64,000 nucleotides of DNA from contig NZ_CP125957.1 in NCBI RefSeq assembly GCF_030064125.1, positions 5,636,501 through 5,700,500 on the forward strand, written 5' to 3'. Source of the stretch: Pseudomonas sp. G2-4 (GTDB taxonomy: Bacteria > Pseudomonadota > Gammaproteobacteria > Pseudomonadales > Pseudomonadaceae). The notes under the pieces are model-generated. The model was not told the origin of the DNA. It searched no databases and saw nothing but the letters and a program-made list of their open reading frames with translations. Made by a program: the position numbers and the translations under genes. How positions within the stretch are numbered: the first letter of the stretch is position 1; every line of letters begins with the position of its first letter. Below, one piece after another: positions 27,186 through 39,506 of the stretch.

Positions 27186-27280
27186 TGTGGCGAGGGAGCT
27201 TGCTCCCGCTGGAGTGCGAAGCGCTCCCAAAAATCTTGGGGCCGCTACGCAGCCCAGCGGGAGCAAGCTCCCTCGCCACA
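27186..27280. repeat. REP pair, family A
   Basis: TGTGGCGAGGGAGCTTGCTC at 27186 and its inverted partner ending CGCCACA at 27280. It lies between two converging genes (the Sel1-repeat gene and the DUF1820 gene). Confidence 0.9.
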
Positions 27281-27297
27281 GAGGACTGCGCTCAGGT

Positions 27298-27627
27298 TTA
27301 CTTCTCAGGCATCGGCATCGGAAACGGCATCACATTGCCGACCGCGCCACGGGCTTCGCTGATTTTCGGGGTGCCCAGGCGTTCGACTTCGTCGATGCGC
27401 ACGATCGAGTGCATCGGCACGAAACTGCGCACCACGCCTTCGAACTGCGCCTTGAGCTTTTCTTCGCTCGGATCGACGACCACTTGCGTGCGCTCGCCAA
27501 AGACGAATTCCTCCACTTCCAGGAAGCCCCACAGATCACTTTGATAGATCTGCTTGGCGTACATTTCGTACACCTGGCCCTGGTTAAGGAAAATCACCTT
27601 GTAGATTGGAGCTTCACGTTTGGTCAT
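27298..27627 (-). CDS. DUF1820 family protein
   Basis: 109 residues from ATG 27625-27627. Compact cytoplasmic protein beginning REAPIYKVIFLNQGQVYEMY, with LWGFLEVEEFVFGERTQVVV and a Pro/Met-rich tail (VMPFPMPMPEK). It matches DUF1820, a gammaproteobacterial family of unknown function next to miaB in pseudomonads. It shares the 133-bp divergent region with miaB. Confidence 0.88.
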   Translation of the reverse strand: MTKREAPIYKVIFLNQGQVYEMYAKQIYQSDLWGFLEVEEFVFGERTQVVVDPSEEKLKAQFEGVVRSFVPMHSIVRIDEVERLGTPKISEARGAVGNVMPFPMPMPEK

Positions 27628-27720
27628 GGCTGGCGAAACACATCGGCGGGTAAAAATGAGGGCGCAAACTATAGCATAGCCACTGCTCGCGCAGCGGTAG
27701 GAACCCGGGGACTTGTTCCC

Positions 27721-27726
27721 TATAAT
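27721..27726 (+). promoter_or_regulatory. -10 box of miaB
   Basis: TATAAT at 27721-27726 is a perfect sigma-70 -10 hexamer 34 bp before ATG 27761. The -35 region is poor. Confidence 0.55.
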
Positions 27727-27760
27727 GCGCGGTTCTTTGAATCACGTGATGATCCCGTCC

Positions 27761-29089
27761 ATGGCCAAGAAGCTTTACATCGAAACCCACGGTTGCCAGA
27801 TGAACGAGTACGACAGCTCGCGCATGGTCGATCTGCTGGGTGAACACCAGGCCCTGGAAGTCACCGCCCGCGCTGAAGACGCGGACGTGATCCTGCTCAA
27901 TACCTGCTCGATCCGCGAGCGTGCCCAGGACCGGGTGTATTCCCAACTGGGCCGCTGGCGCGAGCTGAAGCTGGCCAACCCGGACATGGTCATCGCCGTG
28001 GGCGGTTGCGTGGCCAGCCAGGAAGGCGCGGCCATTCGTGATCGCGCGCCATACGTGGACGTGGTCTTCGGCCCGCAGACCTTGCACCGCCTGCCCGAAA
28101 TGATCGACGCAGCGCGCAGCACCAAGCTGCCGCAAGTGGACGTCTCGTTCCCGGAAATCGAAAAATTCGACCACCTGCCCGAGCCGCGCATCGACGGCCC
28201 GAGTGCCTATGTGTCGGTGATGGAAGGCTGCAGCAAGTACTGCACGTTCTGCGTGGTGCCCTATACCCGGGGCGAAGAAGTCAGCCGGCCGTTCGACGAC
28301 GTACTCGCCGAGATCATCCACCTGGCGGAACACGGCGTGCGCGAAGTGACCCTGCTGGGACAGAACGTCAACGGCTATCGTGGCCTGACCCACGACGGGC
28401 GCCTGGCGGACCTGGCCGAGCTGATCCGTGTGGTGGCCGCGGTAGATGGCATCGACCGCATCCGCTACACCACTTCGCACCCGCTGGAGTTCTCCGACAG
28501 CCTGATCCAGGCCCACGCCGAGGTCCCCGAGCTGGTCAAGCACCTGCATTTACCGGTGCAATCGGGTTCCGACCGGATCCTCGCGGCCATGAAACGCAAC
28601 CACACGGCCCTGGAGTACAAATCCAAACTGCGCAAGCTGCGGGCGGCGGTGCCGGGGATCTGCATCAGCTCGGACTTTATCGTGGGTTTCCCCGGCGAAA
28701 CCGAGAAAGACTTCCAGCAAACCATGAAGCTGATCGAAGACGTGGGCTTCGACTTTTCCTATTCCTTCGTCTACAGCCAGCGCCCCGGCACCCCGGCGGC
28801 GGACCTCGCAGACGAAACATCCGAAGAAGTGAAAAAAGAACGGCTCAACGCCTTGCAACACCGCCTCAACCAGCAAGGTTTCGAGATCAGCCGACAAATG
28901 GTCGGTTCCGTCCAGCGGATTCTGGTGACCGATTACTCGAAAAAAGACCCGGGCGAGTTGCAAGGGCGGACCGAAAACAACCGCATCGTCAACTTCCGCT
29001 GCGACACCCCGGCCCTGATCGGCCAGTTCGCCGACGTGCACATCGACGCCGCGCAACCGCACTCCCTGCGCGGTTCGCTGATCCAGTAA
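27761..29089 (+). CDS. miaB: tRNA-2-methylthio-N6-dimethylallyladenosine synthase
   Basis: 442 residues from ATG 27761 ([20 protein letters not shown]). The N-terminal UPF0004 domain holds the auxiliary cluster cysteines C12, C49 and C83; the radical SAM core has CSKYCTFC (C157, C161, C164), and a TRAM domain ends the protein (about 380-442). It adds the methylthio group to i6A37 of tRNAs reading UNN codons. All six cluster cysteines are present, so it should be active. It is followed after a REP by ybeZ. Confidence 0.97.
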   Translation: MAKKLYIETHGCQMNEYDSSRMVDLLGEHQALEVTARAEDADVILLNTCSIRERAQDRVYSQLGRWRELKLANPDMVIAVGGCVASQEGAAIRDRAPYVDVVFGPQTLHRLPEMIDAARSTKLPQVDVSFPEIEKFDHLPEPRIDGPSAYVSVMEGCSKYCTFCVVPYTRGEEVSRPFDDVLAEIIHLAEHGVREVTLLGQNVNGYRGLTHDGRLADLAELIRVVAAVDGIDRIRYTTSHPLEFSDSLIQAHAEVPELVKHLHLPVQSGSDRILAAMKRNHTALEYKSKLRKLRAAVPGICISSDFIVGFPGETEKDFQQTMKLIEDVGFDFSYSFVYSQRPGTPAADLADETSEEVKKERLNALQHRLNQQGFEISRQMVGSVQRILVTDYSKKDPGELQGRTENNRIVNFRCDTPALIGQFADVHIDAAQPHSLRGSLIQ

Positions 29090-29101
29090 CCCCGCACGTC
29101 C

Positions 29102-29191
29102 TGTGGGAGCGAGCTTGCTCGCGATAGCGGCATGACAGTCAATACTGATGTTGAATGTGAGGCCCCCATCGCGAGCAAGCTCGCTCCCACA
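29102..29191. repeat. REP pair, family B
   Basis: TGTGGGAGCGAGCTTGCTCG (29102) and an inverted partner ending CTCCCACA (29191), between miaB and ybeZ, which is a site where it could reduce read-through within an otherwise co-directional run. Confidence 0.9.
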
Positions 29192-29304
29192 AAGACCGCG
29201 TCGGTCGCTGGAATCAGATTCGCCCGTTTAAGAGCTTTCGCACCCAGCCTACTGGCGCTATCCTTGGATTCATCTTAATTGCCCCCGGGCGGCTAAAAAC
29301 GACC

Positions 29305-30315
29305 TTGAACGCACCCATCGAACCACATCGCTTTATTCTCGAGCCCTTTGAGGCTCGCCGCTTCGCCAATCTGTGCGGGCAATTCGACGAGCACTTGCGC
29401 TTGATCGAACAGCGCCTGGCCATCGAGATCCGCAACCGCGGAAACCAGTTCGAACTGATCGGCGAACCCAAGCACACCACCTCCGCGGAAAACCTGCTGC
29501 GTCGTCTCTACCGGGAAACCAAGGGAAGCGAGCTGTCGCCGGACACCGTCCACCTGTTCCTGCAGGAATCGGCCGTCGAAGAACTCGACAACCACGCGCC
29601 GTCGGAACCCGCCGTGGCCCTGCGCACGAAAAAAGGCATGATTCGCCCTCGCGGCTTGAATCAGCAGCGCTACGTGAAGGAAATCCTGGGCAACGACATC
29701 AATTTCGGCATCGGCCCGGCCGGTACCGGCAAGACCTACCTGGCCGTGGCCTGCGCCGTCGATGCGCTGGAGCGCGAACAAGTGCGGCGCATCCTGCTGG
29801 TGCGTCCGGCGGTCGAAGCGGGTGAAAAACTCGGCTTCCTGCCCGGCGACCTGGCCCAGAAGATCGACCCGTACCTGCGCCCGCTCTATGACGCGCTGTA
29901 CGAAATGCTCGGCTTCGAATACGTCGCCAAGCTGATCGAGCGCCAGGTCATCGAGGTCGCGCCACTGGCCTACATGCGCGGTCGCACCCTGAACAACAGC
30001 TTCATCATCCTCGACGAAAGCCAGAACACCACGGTCGAGCAGATGAAAATGTTCCTGACCCGGATCGGCTTCGGCTCCACCGCCGTCATCACCGGGGACA
30101 TCACCCAGGTCGACCTGCCAAAGGGCACCAAGTCCGGGCTGAACCATGTGATCCAGGTGCTCAAGGATGTCCCGGGCATCAGCTTCACGCATTTCATGCC
30201 CAAGGACGTCGTGCGTCATCCGTTGGTACAACGCATTGTCGAAGCCTACGAGCGCTTCGAGAATCGCGAGGCCGACGACGCGCCCGAAGGCAAAGGCACT
30301 CGCCACAATGCTTGA
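29305..30315 (+). CDS. ybeZ: PhoH-like ATPase YbeZ
   Basis: 336 residues starting at TTG 29305 ([14 protein letters not shown]). P-loop [13 protein letters not shown] about residue 138, Walker [10 protein letters not shown] with [11 protein letters not shown] further on. PhoH-like proteins are RNA-helicase-related ATPases. YbeZ works with the endoribonuclease YbeY, whose gene overlaps this one by eight bases (30308-30315), indicating tight translational coupling. No good ribosome site precedes the TTG, which fits low-level expression. Confidence 0.93.
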   Translation: MNAPIEPHRFILEPFEARRFANLCGQFDEHLRLIEQRLAIEIRNRGNQFELIGEPKHTTSAENLLRRLYRETKGSELSPDTVHLFLQESAVEELDNHAPSEPAVALRTKKGMIRPRGLNQQRYVKEILGNDINFGIGPAGTGKTYLAVACAVDALEREQVRRILLVRPAVEAGEKLGFLPGDLAQKIDPYLRPLYDALYEMLGFEYVAKLIERQVIEVAPLAYMRGRTLNNSFIILDESQNTTVEQMKMFLTRIGFGSTAVITGDITQVDLPKGTKSGLNHVIQVLKDVPGISFTHFMPKDVVRHPLVQRIVEAYERFENREADDAPEGKGTRHNA

Positions 30316-30766
30316 ACTCGACCTGCAACTGGCCAGCGATCACGCCGCCCCCAGCGAAGCCCAGTTCCGCCAATGGTGCGAACTGGCCCTGCGCCAGCGC
30401 AGCGCCGACTCGGAACTGACGATCCGCCTGGTGGACGAGCCCGAAGGCCGCGAGCTGAACCACACCTGGCGGCAGAAAGACTACGCCACCAACGTGCTGT
30501 CGTTCCCCGCCGACGTGCCCGACGAATTCCTCGACATCCCGCTGCTGGGCGACCTGGTGATCTGCGTCCCGGTGGTGGAGCGTGAAGCGGCTGAACAAGA
30601 CAAGACCCCTGAGGCCCACTGGGCTCATCTGGTGATCCACGGCTGCTTGCATCTGCTCGGTTACGACCATATAGAAGATGACGAAGCCGAAGAAATGGAA
30701 GCACTGGAACGAACGTTGCTTGCAGAGCTGGGTCATCCCGACCCCTATGCCGGCGACGAACACTGA
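30308..30766 (+). CDS. ybeY: Endoribonuclease/rRNA maturation factor YbeY
   Basis: 152 residues from ATG 30308. The zinc motif [11 protein letters not shown] (HxxxHxxxxxH) near residue 120 and SFPADVP identify UPF0054/YbeY, a single-strand RNase needed for 16S rRNA 3' maturation and ribosome quality control. Overlaps ybeZ by eight bases, and corC follows after 40 bp. The ybeZ-ybeY-corC-lnt order is conserved across gammaproteobacteria. Confidence 0.96.
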   Translation: MLELDLQLASDHAAPSEAQFRQWCELALRQRSADSELTIRLVDEPEGRELNHTWRQKDYATNVLSFPADVPDEFLDIPLLGDLVICVPVVEREAAEQDKTPEAHWAHLVIHGCLHLLGYDHIEDDEAEEMEALERTLLAELGHPDPYAGDEH

Positions 30767-30806
30767 TACATCAACCTGTAACGACAAAGGATTCAGAGTA
30801 ATCGCT

Positions 30807-31646
30807 ATGAGCGAAGATCGATCGAGCAACGGGCAGAAGTCATGGCTGGGCAAGCTCACCCAGGCTTTTGCCCACGAGCCGAAAAACCGCCAGGAGCTGC
30901 TGGAGCTGCTGCGCGATGCACACCAGAACAAGTTGCTGGACAGCGAAGCGCTGGCCATCGTCGAAGGCGCCATCCAGGTCGCTGACCTGCAAGTACGGGA
31001 CATCATGGTCCCGCGCTCGCAGATGGTCAGCATCAAGGCGACCCAGACCCCCCGTGAGTTCCTGCCCGCCGTGGTCGACTCCGCTCACTCGCGTTACCCG
31101 GTGGTCGGCGAGAGCCATGACGATGTCATGGGCGTGTTGCTGGCCAAGGACCTGCTGCCGCTGATCCTTCAGGAAAACGGCGACAGCTTCAACATCAGGG
31201 ATCTGCTGCGTCCGGCCACCTTCGTGCCCGAGTCCAAGCGCCTGAACGTGCTGCTGCGTGAATTTCGCGCCAACCACAACCACATGGCCATCGTCATCGA
31301 CGAGTACGGCGGCGTGGCCGGGCTGGTCACCATCGAAGACGTACTCGAGCAGATCGTCGGCGACATCGAAGACGAGCACGATGTCGAGGAAGACAGCTAC
31401 ATCAAGCCACTGCCCAGCGGCGACTTCCTGATCAAGGCCCTGACGCCGATCGAGAACTTCAACGAGTTCTTCGACAGCCAATTCTCCGACGATGAGTTCG
31501 ACACCGTTGGCGGCCTGGTGATGAGTGCTTTCGGGCACCTGCCCAAGCGCAACGAAACCACGGAAATCGGCTCCTGGCGCTTCCGCATCCTGAATGCCGA
31601 CAGCCGCCGGATCCATCTGCTGCGCCTGTCTCCCATTGCCCGATAA
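30807..31646 (+). CDS. corC: CorC/HlyC-type CBS-domain protein
   Basis: 279 residues from ATG 30807. Two CBS domains (about 65-185; VRDIMVPRSQMVSIKATQT, then HMAIVIDEYGGVAGLVTIED) and a C-terminal CorC/HlyC domain (about 195-275). There is no DUF21 membrane domain, so it is soluble or peripheral. Associated with magnesium and cobalt resistance in enterics. Its constant neighbour is lnt, 27 bp downstream. Confidence 0.93.
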   Translation: MSEDRSSNGQKSWLGKLTQAFAHEPKNRQELLELLRDAHQNKLLDSEALAIVEGAIQVADLQVRDIMVPRSQMVSIKATQTPREFLPAVVDSAHSRYPVVGESHDDVMGVLLAKDLLPLILQENGDSFNIRDLLRPATFVPESKRLNVLLREFRANHNHMAIVIDEYGGVAGLVTIEDVLEQIVGDIEDEHDVEEDSYIKPLPSGDFLIKALTPIENFNEFFDSQFSDDEFDTVGGLVMSAFGHLPKRNETTEIGSWRFRILNADSRRIHLLRLSPIAR

Positions 31647-31673
31647 ACCCTGCGAGACCCGCTAAGGACAACA

Positions 31674-33197
31674 ATGCGCTGGATAACCCGCCCCGGCTGG
31701 CCCGGTAACCTGCTGGCCGTGGTGGCCGGTGCGATCACCACCCTGGCCCTGGCGCCGTTCGACATCTGGCCGCTGGCGTTGCTGGCGGTCGGGCTGTTCT
31801 ATGCCGGCTTGCGCGAGCTTTCGCCACGCCAGGCCCTGGGCCGTGGCTGGTGCTTCGGTTTTGGCCTGTTTGGCGCCGGCACTAGCTGGATCTACGTCAG
31901 CATCCATAACTTCGGCGGCGCCTCGGTACTGCTCGCCGGGCTGTTGATGCTGCTGTTCGTCGCCGCCATCGCCTGGTTCTTCGCTCTGCCCGCCTGGCTG
32001 TGGGCACGCTGGTTGCGGCGTAACGAGGCACCGCTGGCCGATGCCCTGGCCTTCGCCGCGCTGTGGCTGGGCCAGGAAGCCTTTCGCGGCTGGTTCCTCA
32101 CTGGGTTCCCGTGGCTGTATTCCGGTTACAGCCAGCTCGACGGCCCGCTGGCCGGCCTCGCGCCGCTGGGCGGAATGTGGCTGATTTCCTTCACCCTGGC
32201 GCTGACCGCCGCGCTGCTTTACAACGCGCCCCGGTTGATCCGCACCGGGCGCAAGGGCTTTATCGCGGCTGGCGTAGTGTTGCTGATCGGCCCGTGGGTG
32301 GCCGGCATGGCGTTCAAGGGGCATGCCTGGACCAGCCCTTCGGGCGAACCGCTGAGCGTCGCGGCGATCCAGGGCAACATCGAACAGAGCATGAAATGGG
32401 ACCCGGACCAGCTCAACGCACAGTTGGCGCTGTACCGCGACATGAGCTTCGCGTCCAAGCGTGTCGACCTGCTGATCTGGCCGGAAACCGCGGTACCGGT
32501 GCTCAAGGAGTCCGCCCAGGGCTACCTGGACATGATGGGCAGCTTCGCCGCCGAGCGGCATTCGGCGTTGATCACCGGCGTGCCGATTCGCCAACTGGTA
32601 CGCCATGAGAAGCGTTACTTCAACGGCATCACCGTGACCGGCGAAGGCGACGGCACTTACCTGAAGCAGAAACTCGTGCCCTTCGGCGAGTACGTGCCAC
32701 TGCAAGACATCCTGCGTGGCCTGATCGCCTTCTTCGACCTGCCCATGTCGGACTTCGCCCGAGGCCCGGCCGACCAGCCATTGCTGCAAGCCAAGGGTTA
32801 CCAGATCGCGCCGTTCATCTGTTACGAAGTGGTCTACCCGGAATTCGCCGCCAGCCTCTCGGCCCGTAGCGATCTGCTGCTGACCATCAGCAACGACACC
32901 TGGTTCGGCACCTCGATCGGCCCGCTGCAACACCTGCAAATGGCCCAGATGCGCGCCCTGGAAGCCGGACGCTGGATGATCCGCGCGACCAACAATGGCG
33001 TCACCGGCCTGATCAACCCTTTCGGCCAGATCACCGTACAGATCCCGCAATTCGAGCGGGGCATCCTCTACGGCGAAGTAGTGCCAATGCACAACCTGAC
33101 GCCGTACCTGCAATGGCGCTCGTGGCCGCTGCTCATTCTGTGCGTGGTGCTGCTGGGCTGGGCGTTGGTGGCGAGTCGGATGGCCAAGACGGTCTAA
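31674..33197 (+). CDS. lnt: Apolipoprotein N-acyltransferase
   Basis: 507 residues, AAGGA seven bases before ATG 31674. About six N-terminal membrane helices (to residue 210), then a periplasmic nitrilase-like domain with the catalytic triad E271 (WPETAVP), K331 (YLKQKLVPFGEYVP) and C383 (FICYEVVYPE), followed by a last helix near 485-503. It adds the third acyl chain to lipoproteins before Lol sorting; the many lipoproteins in this window (LptE, RlpA, the immunity candidate and others) are substrates by inference. Confidence 0.97.
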   Translation: MRWITRPGWPGNLLAVVAGAITTLALAPFDIWPLALLAVGLFYAGLRELSPRQALGRGWCFGFGLFGAGTSWIYVSIHNFGGASVLLAGLLMLLFVAAIAWFFALPAWLWARWLRRNEAPLADALAFAALWLGQEAFRGWFLTGFPWLYSGYSQLDGPLAGLAPLGGMWLISFTLALTAALLYNAPRLIRTGRKGFIAAGVVLLIGPWVAGMAFKGHAWTSPSGEPLSVAAIQGNIEQSMKWDPDQLNAQLALYRDMSFASKRVDLLIWPETAVPVLKESAQGYLDMMGSFAAERHSALITGVPIRQLVRHEKRYFNGITVTGEGDGTYLKQKLVPFGEYVPLQDILRGLIAFFDLPMSDFARGPADQPLLQAKGYQIAPFICYEVVYPEFAASLSARSDLLLTISNDTWFGTSIGPLQHLQMAQMRALEAGRWMIRATNNGVTGLINPFGQITVQIPQFERGILYGEVVPMHNLTPYLQWRSWPLLILCVVLLGWALVASRMAKTV

Positions 33198-33214
33198 AGC
33201 CTTTGGGAAACCCC

Positions 33215-33310
33215 TGTGGCGAGGGAGCTTGCTCCCGCTGGACTGCGAAGCAGGCCCTGTTTTTAGGGGGACCGCTTCGCGGCCCAGCGGGAGCAAGCTC
33301 CCTCGCCACA
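33215..33310. repeat. REP pair, family A
   Basis: TGTGGCGAGGGAGCTTGCTC at 33215 and inverted partner ending GCCACA at 33310, 17 bp after the lnt stop and between convergent genes. Confidence 0.9.
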
Positions 33311-33339
33311 ACTATGTTCAACCCACACATTACGTATGC

Positions 33340-34101
33340 TCAGCGATAGAACACCGAATACCCCACCAACCCCACCGCCTCATTCATCAACTGCCCGGAC
33401 TGCCAGATCGACTTGAATTCCGGCATCCAGCCGCCCAACGGTCGGCCGTGGTCCGGTCCCAGGAAACCCACCGGCGCCGGCACGACTTCAAATCCCGATC
33501 GTTCGAAGCTCATGACCGCCCGCGGCATGTGCCATGCCTGGGTCACCACCACGACACGCTTGATGCCGGCCGGCAGGAGGATCTCGGCGCTCATCCGGGC
33601 GTTTTCCCAGGTCGTGCGGCTGCGCTCTTCCTGCCAGCGTACGGTGACGCCGAAATCGTCCAGCATCGAATCGGCCATCAGCTTCGCTTCGCTGGGTGGG
33701 CTGCCGTAGTGCAAGCCGCCGGTCGTCAGCACGGGCAATCCCGACGCCTTGGCCAGCCGCGCCGCATAACGCTGGCGCTCCAACCCGATGCCGGTGGGCT
33801 GGTCGGTGCCCCAGGCCGGGTCACCGCGCTCGCGACCAGAGCCCAGCACCACAATGGCGTCGGCACGCTGGGCCAGGCTCGCCCACTCGCTGCGCGAAAG
33901 CGGCGGTTCGCGCTCCAGTGCCTTGGCGCTCCATTGCACCACCACGGGCAGGCTCATCAGCCAGAAGCCACCCAGTCCAAGGAAAAAACACAGGCGGGCC
34001 AGGCGCGGCCGGGAGTTGCGCCACCACCAGGCAAGCGCCAGCAGCAGCAAAAGAAGGCCAGGCGGCAATAACAGTTGTTTGATGAAATAGCGAAACGGCA
34101 T
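33340..34101 (-). CDS. YdcF/ElyC-type DUF218 membrane protein
   Basis: 253 residues from ATG 34101. Two N-terminal membrane helices (about 8-27 and 36-55), then a DUF218 domain: ADAIVVLGSGRERG, QRYAARLAKASGLPVLTTGG, RTTWENARMSAEIL and VVVTQAWHMPRAVMSFERSG. Related ElyC acts in envelope biogenesis and peptidoglycan or lipid-carrier stability at low temperature. The position next to lnt and leuS is conserved. Its exact role is unknown. Confidence 0.9.
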   Translation of the reverse strand: MPFRYFIKQLLLPPGLLLLLLALAWWWRNSRPRLARLCFFLGLGGFWLMSLPVVVQWSAKALEREPPLSRSEWASLAQRADAIVVLGSGRERGDPAWGTDQPTGIGLERQRYAARLAKASGLPVLTTGGLHYGSPPSEAKLMADSMLDDFGVTVRWQEERSRTTWENARMSAEILLPAGIKRVVVVTQAWHMPRAVMSFERSGFEVVPAPVGFLGPDHGRPLGGWMPEFKSIWQSGQLMNEAVGLVGYSVFYR

Positions 34102-34204
34102 CGGGCATCTCCATAGATGCCCGAAGCCTAGGTGGGTTGACGCAAAGCGACAACAGATTCGAAAAAACCTTGAATCAAAAAAAGCGACACGCGTGAATCC
34201 GGTT

Positions 34205-34525
34205 CTACTTGAACTGCCGCGACCGGATCTTTACAGCATCCTTGTCAGGTGTCCGGTCCTTGAGCCACACAACCTTGGCCGAACGGGGCACATCGAGACG
34301 CTTGAGTACCTGAGCCCCACTGATGGGGGCTTGGTGTCCGACCTGTTCGAGGTAAGCCTCGACCAGTTCGAACTCTGCGGGGCTCAAGCCGCGCAGCTCC
34401 AGCTCTGCCGGGCGTTCATCACGCAAATGACCGGCGGTTCTTGCAGCGTCAAGGGCAACCCCGAGACGATCGATCAGTTTTTCGTACAGCTCAGGCGTCG
34501 TTACTTTTCGTTGTGATTCAACCAT
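34205..34525 (-). CDS. Small soluble protein of unknown function
   Basis: 106 residues, with GAGGTGAGGG directly upstream of ATG 34525, a good ribosome site. Helical, charged protein (ELYEKLIDRLGVALDAARTA, LSPAEFELVEAYLEQVGHQ), with no membrane segment. I recall a small hypothetical gene at the same place in P. aeruginosa, so it is probably a real core gene. No family function can be given. Confidence 0.75.
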   Translation of the reverse strand: MVESQRKVTTPELYEKLIDRLGVALDAARTAGHLRDERPAELELRGLSPAEFELVEAYLEQVGHQAPISGAQVLKRLDVPRSAKVVWLKDRTPDKDAVKIRSRQFK

Positions 34526-37435
<2,910 letters not shown>

Positions 37436-37443
37436 TTGGATCG

Positions 37444-37467
37444 GGCGCGAGGCTTGAGCCTGGCGCC
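37444..37467 (+). terminator. Hairpin after leuS
   Basis: GGCGC-G-AGGC (37444-37453), loop TTGA, GCCT-G-GCGCC (37458-37467): nine pairs with one G-G mismatch, seven bases after the leuS stop. No T-run follows, so it may be an attenuator or a 3'-end stabiliser before lptE rather than a full stop. Confidence 0.4.
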
Positions 37468-37523
37468 GAATATAACCTGCGAGGCCGCACCGTCGGCCCA
37501 TAGGGTTCAAGGGGAGCAACAAG

Positions 37524-38129
37524 ATGATCAAACGTAATCTGCTGGTAATGGGCCTGGCGGTCCTGTTGAGCGCCTGCGGCTTCCAACTGCGCGGCACCGG
37601 CACCACCGAGCTGGCCATCACGGAGCTGGACCTCAGCGCACGGGACGCTTTTGGCGACACCGTTAAAATGCTCCGCGAAACCCTGGAGAACAGCGGGGTC
37701 AAGGTTTACAACGGCGCGCCCTACAAGCTGATATTGACCCGTGAGCAGCAAAGCCAGCGCAGCCTGAGCTATGCCGGCGCCGGTCGTTCGGCCGAGTACG
37801 AACTGACCAATGTGCTGAGCTATGAGATCCGTGGCAGCAATAACCTGTCGCTGCTGGACGACAAGCTGCAAGTGCAGAAGGTCTACCTGCACGATGGCAA
37901 CAACATCACCGGGTCCGACCAGGAGTCGAGTGAAGTGCGCGACGAAATGCGTCGTAACCTCGTACAGCGCATGATGCTGCGCCTGCAACAACTGAGCCCG
38001 GCCCAGTTGGAACAGTTGCAACAGACCGCCGACGCCCGCGCCAAGGCCGAAGCCGACGCGCTGGAAGCGGCACGCAAGGCTGAGGCGGAAACGCCGCAAC
38101 AGTCGCCGATGCAAATCCCGGCTGAATAA
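37524..38129 (+). CDS. lptE: LPS-assembly lipoprotein LptE
   Basis: 201 residues; lipoprotein signal with lipobox LSAC and lipidated Cys at 18 (VLLSACGFQLRGTG). LptE plugs the LptD barrel in the outer membrane for LPS insertion. The C-terminal tail (about 165-201) is Ala/Glu-rich and probably disordered (ADARAKAEADALEAARKAEA). The leuS-lptE-holA order is the standard one. GGGGAG at 37510-37515 precedes ATG 37524 by eight bases. Confidence 0.95.
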   Translation: MIKRNLLVMGLAVLLSACGFQLRGTGTTELAITELDLSARDAFGDTVKMLRETLENSGVKVYNGAPYKLILTREQQSQRSLSYAGAGRSAEYELTNVLSYEIRGSNNLSLLDDKLQVQKVYLHDGNNITGSDQESSEVRDEMRRNLVQRMMLRLQQLSPAQLEQLQQTADARAKAEADALEAARKAEAETPQQSPMQIPAE

Positions 38130-38134
38130 GCCTT

Positions 38135-38156
38135 GCGGGGCGCTCCGGCGCCCCGC
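38135..38156 (+). terminator. Perfect GC hairpin between lptE and holA
   Basis: GCGGGGCGC (38135-38143), loop TCCG, GCGCCCCGC (38148-38156): nine G-C/C-G pairs ending 12 bases before the holA ATG. There is no T-run. It occupies the place where the holA ribosome site would be expected. Confidence 0.45.
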
Positions 38157-38168
38157 TCGCCTTCTCTT

Positions 38169-39206
38169 ATGAAGCTCGCCCCCGCCCAACTCGGCAAACA
38201 CCTGCAAGGCGCCCTCGCGCCGGTCTACATCATCAGCGGCGATGACCCGCTGCTGTGCCAGGAAGCCGCCGACGCCATCCGCTCCGCCGCCCGCCAGCAA
38301 GGCTTTGACGAACGCCAGGTGTTCGCCGCCGACGCCAGTTTCGACTGGGGCACGCTGCTGCAGGCTGGGGCGAGCATGTCGCTGTTTGCCGAGAAACGCC
38401 TGCTGGAGCTGCGCCTGCCGTCTGGCAAGCCTGGCGACAAGGGCGCTGCGGCGCTGATCGAGTACTGCTCGCGGCCGGCCGAAGACACGGTGCTGCTCAT
38501 CAGCTTGCCAAAACTTGACGGCAGTGCGCAGAAGACCAAATGGGGCAAAGCCCTGGTCGAAGGCCAGCAAACCCAGTTCGTGCAGATCTGGCCGGTGGAC
38601 GTCAGCCAGTTACCCAGCTGGATCCGCCAACGCCTGTCCCAGGCCGGCCTCTCGGCCAGCCAGGACGCGGTGGAGCTGATCGCTGCCCGGGTCGAGGGCA
38701 ACCTGCTGGCCGCGGCCCAGGAGATCGAAAAGCTCAAGCTGATGGCCGAGGGCGGGCAGATCACCGTGGAAACGGTACAGGCCGCCGTGGCCGACAGCGC
38801 GCGCTTCGATGTCTTCGGGCTGACCGATGCGATCCTCAACGGTGAAGCCGCCCACGCCCTGCGCATGCTCGAAGGCCTGCGCGGGGAAGGCGTCGAGCCG
38901 CCGGTGATCCTCTGGGCCCTGGCCCGGGAACTGCGCCTGCTGGCCAACCTGTCATTGCAATACAGCCAGGGCGTACCGCTGGACAAAGCCTTCAGCCAGG
39001 CCCGCCCGCCGGTGTGGGACAAACGCAAACCGCTGATGAGCAAGGCCCTGCAACGCTACTCGGCGTCGCGCTGGGCGCAATTGCTGCTCGAAGCCCAGCG
39101 CATCGATGCGCAGATCAAGGGCCAGGCCGCCGGCTCGCCGTGGATGAGCCTGAGCCGGTTGTCTCTGTTGATGGCCGGCCAGCGGCTGACTCTGCCAGCA
39201 GAATAA
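38169..39206 (+). CDS. holA: DNA polymerase III delta subunit
   Basis: 345 residues from ATG 38169. N-terminal ATPase-like fold (IISGDDPLLCQEAADAIRSA), middle lid, and C-terminal collar domain (LMSKALQRYSASRWAQLLLE). HolA opens the beta clamp as part of the clamp loader. No Shine-Dalgarno is visible (the bases before the ATG are pyrimidine-rich), and a strong hairpin lies just upstream, which suggests low or coupled translation from lptE. Confidence 0.95.
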   Translation: MKLAPAQLGKHLQGALAPVYIISGDDPLLCQEAADAIRSAARQQGFDERQVFAADASFDWGTLLQAGASMSLFAEKRLLELRLPSGKPGDKGAAALIEYCSRPAEDTVLLISLPKLDGSAQKTKWGKALVEGQQTQFVQIWPVDVSQLPSWIRQRLSQAGLSASQDAVELIAARVEGNLLAAAQEIEKLKLMAEGGQITVETVQAAVADSARFDVFGLTDAILNGEAAHALRMLEGLRGEGVEPPVILWALARELRLLANLSLQYSQGVPLDKAFSQARPPVWDKRKPLMSKALQRYSASRWAQLLLEAQRIDAQIKGQAAGSPWMSLSRLSLLMAGQRLTLPAE

Positions 39207-39506
39207 ACTCTCTCTTCAGGCCAAAGGGCTTTATTTTGACCGGGGCATGGTTGGCTTCTGTGGCGAGGGAGCTTGCTCCCGCTGGGCTGCGAAGCAGACC
39301 CCTTGGATCTGCCAGACATACTGAGTTGCCAGAATGTTATTGGGGCTGCTGCGCAGCCCAGCGGGAGCAAGCTCCCTCGCCACAGAAGCTCTCTACCCCA
39401 ACTCCGTCACCTGATACGAAATTTCCTACTGCATCCAGGGACTGGACAGCCCCCCAACTCTGCCCCATGATTTGCACCGCAAAACCCACCCATGCGAGAA
39501 CTCATC
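39207..39506. other. 300-bp gap between holA and arfA
   Basis: Holds a family A REP pair (39259-39384) and about 120 bp before the arfA ATG that must include its promoter. No larger coding frame is credible. Confidence 0.5.
39259..39384. repeat. REP pair, family A
   Basis: TGTGGCGAGGGAGCTTGCTC at 39259 and inverted partner ending GCCACA at 39384, with a longer spacer (about 80 bp) than its relatives. Confidence 0.9.
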
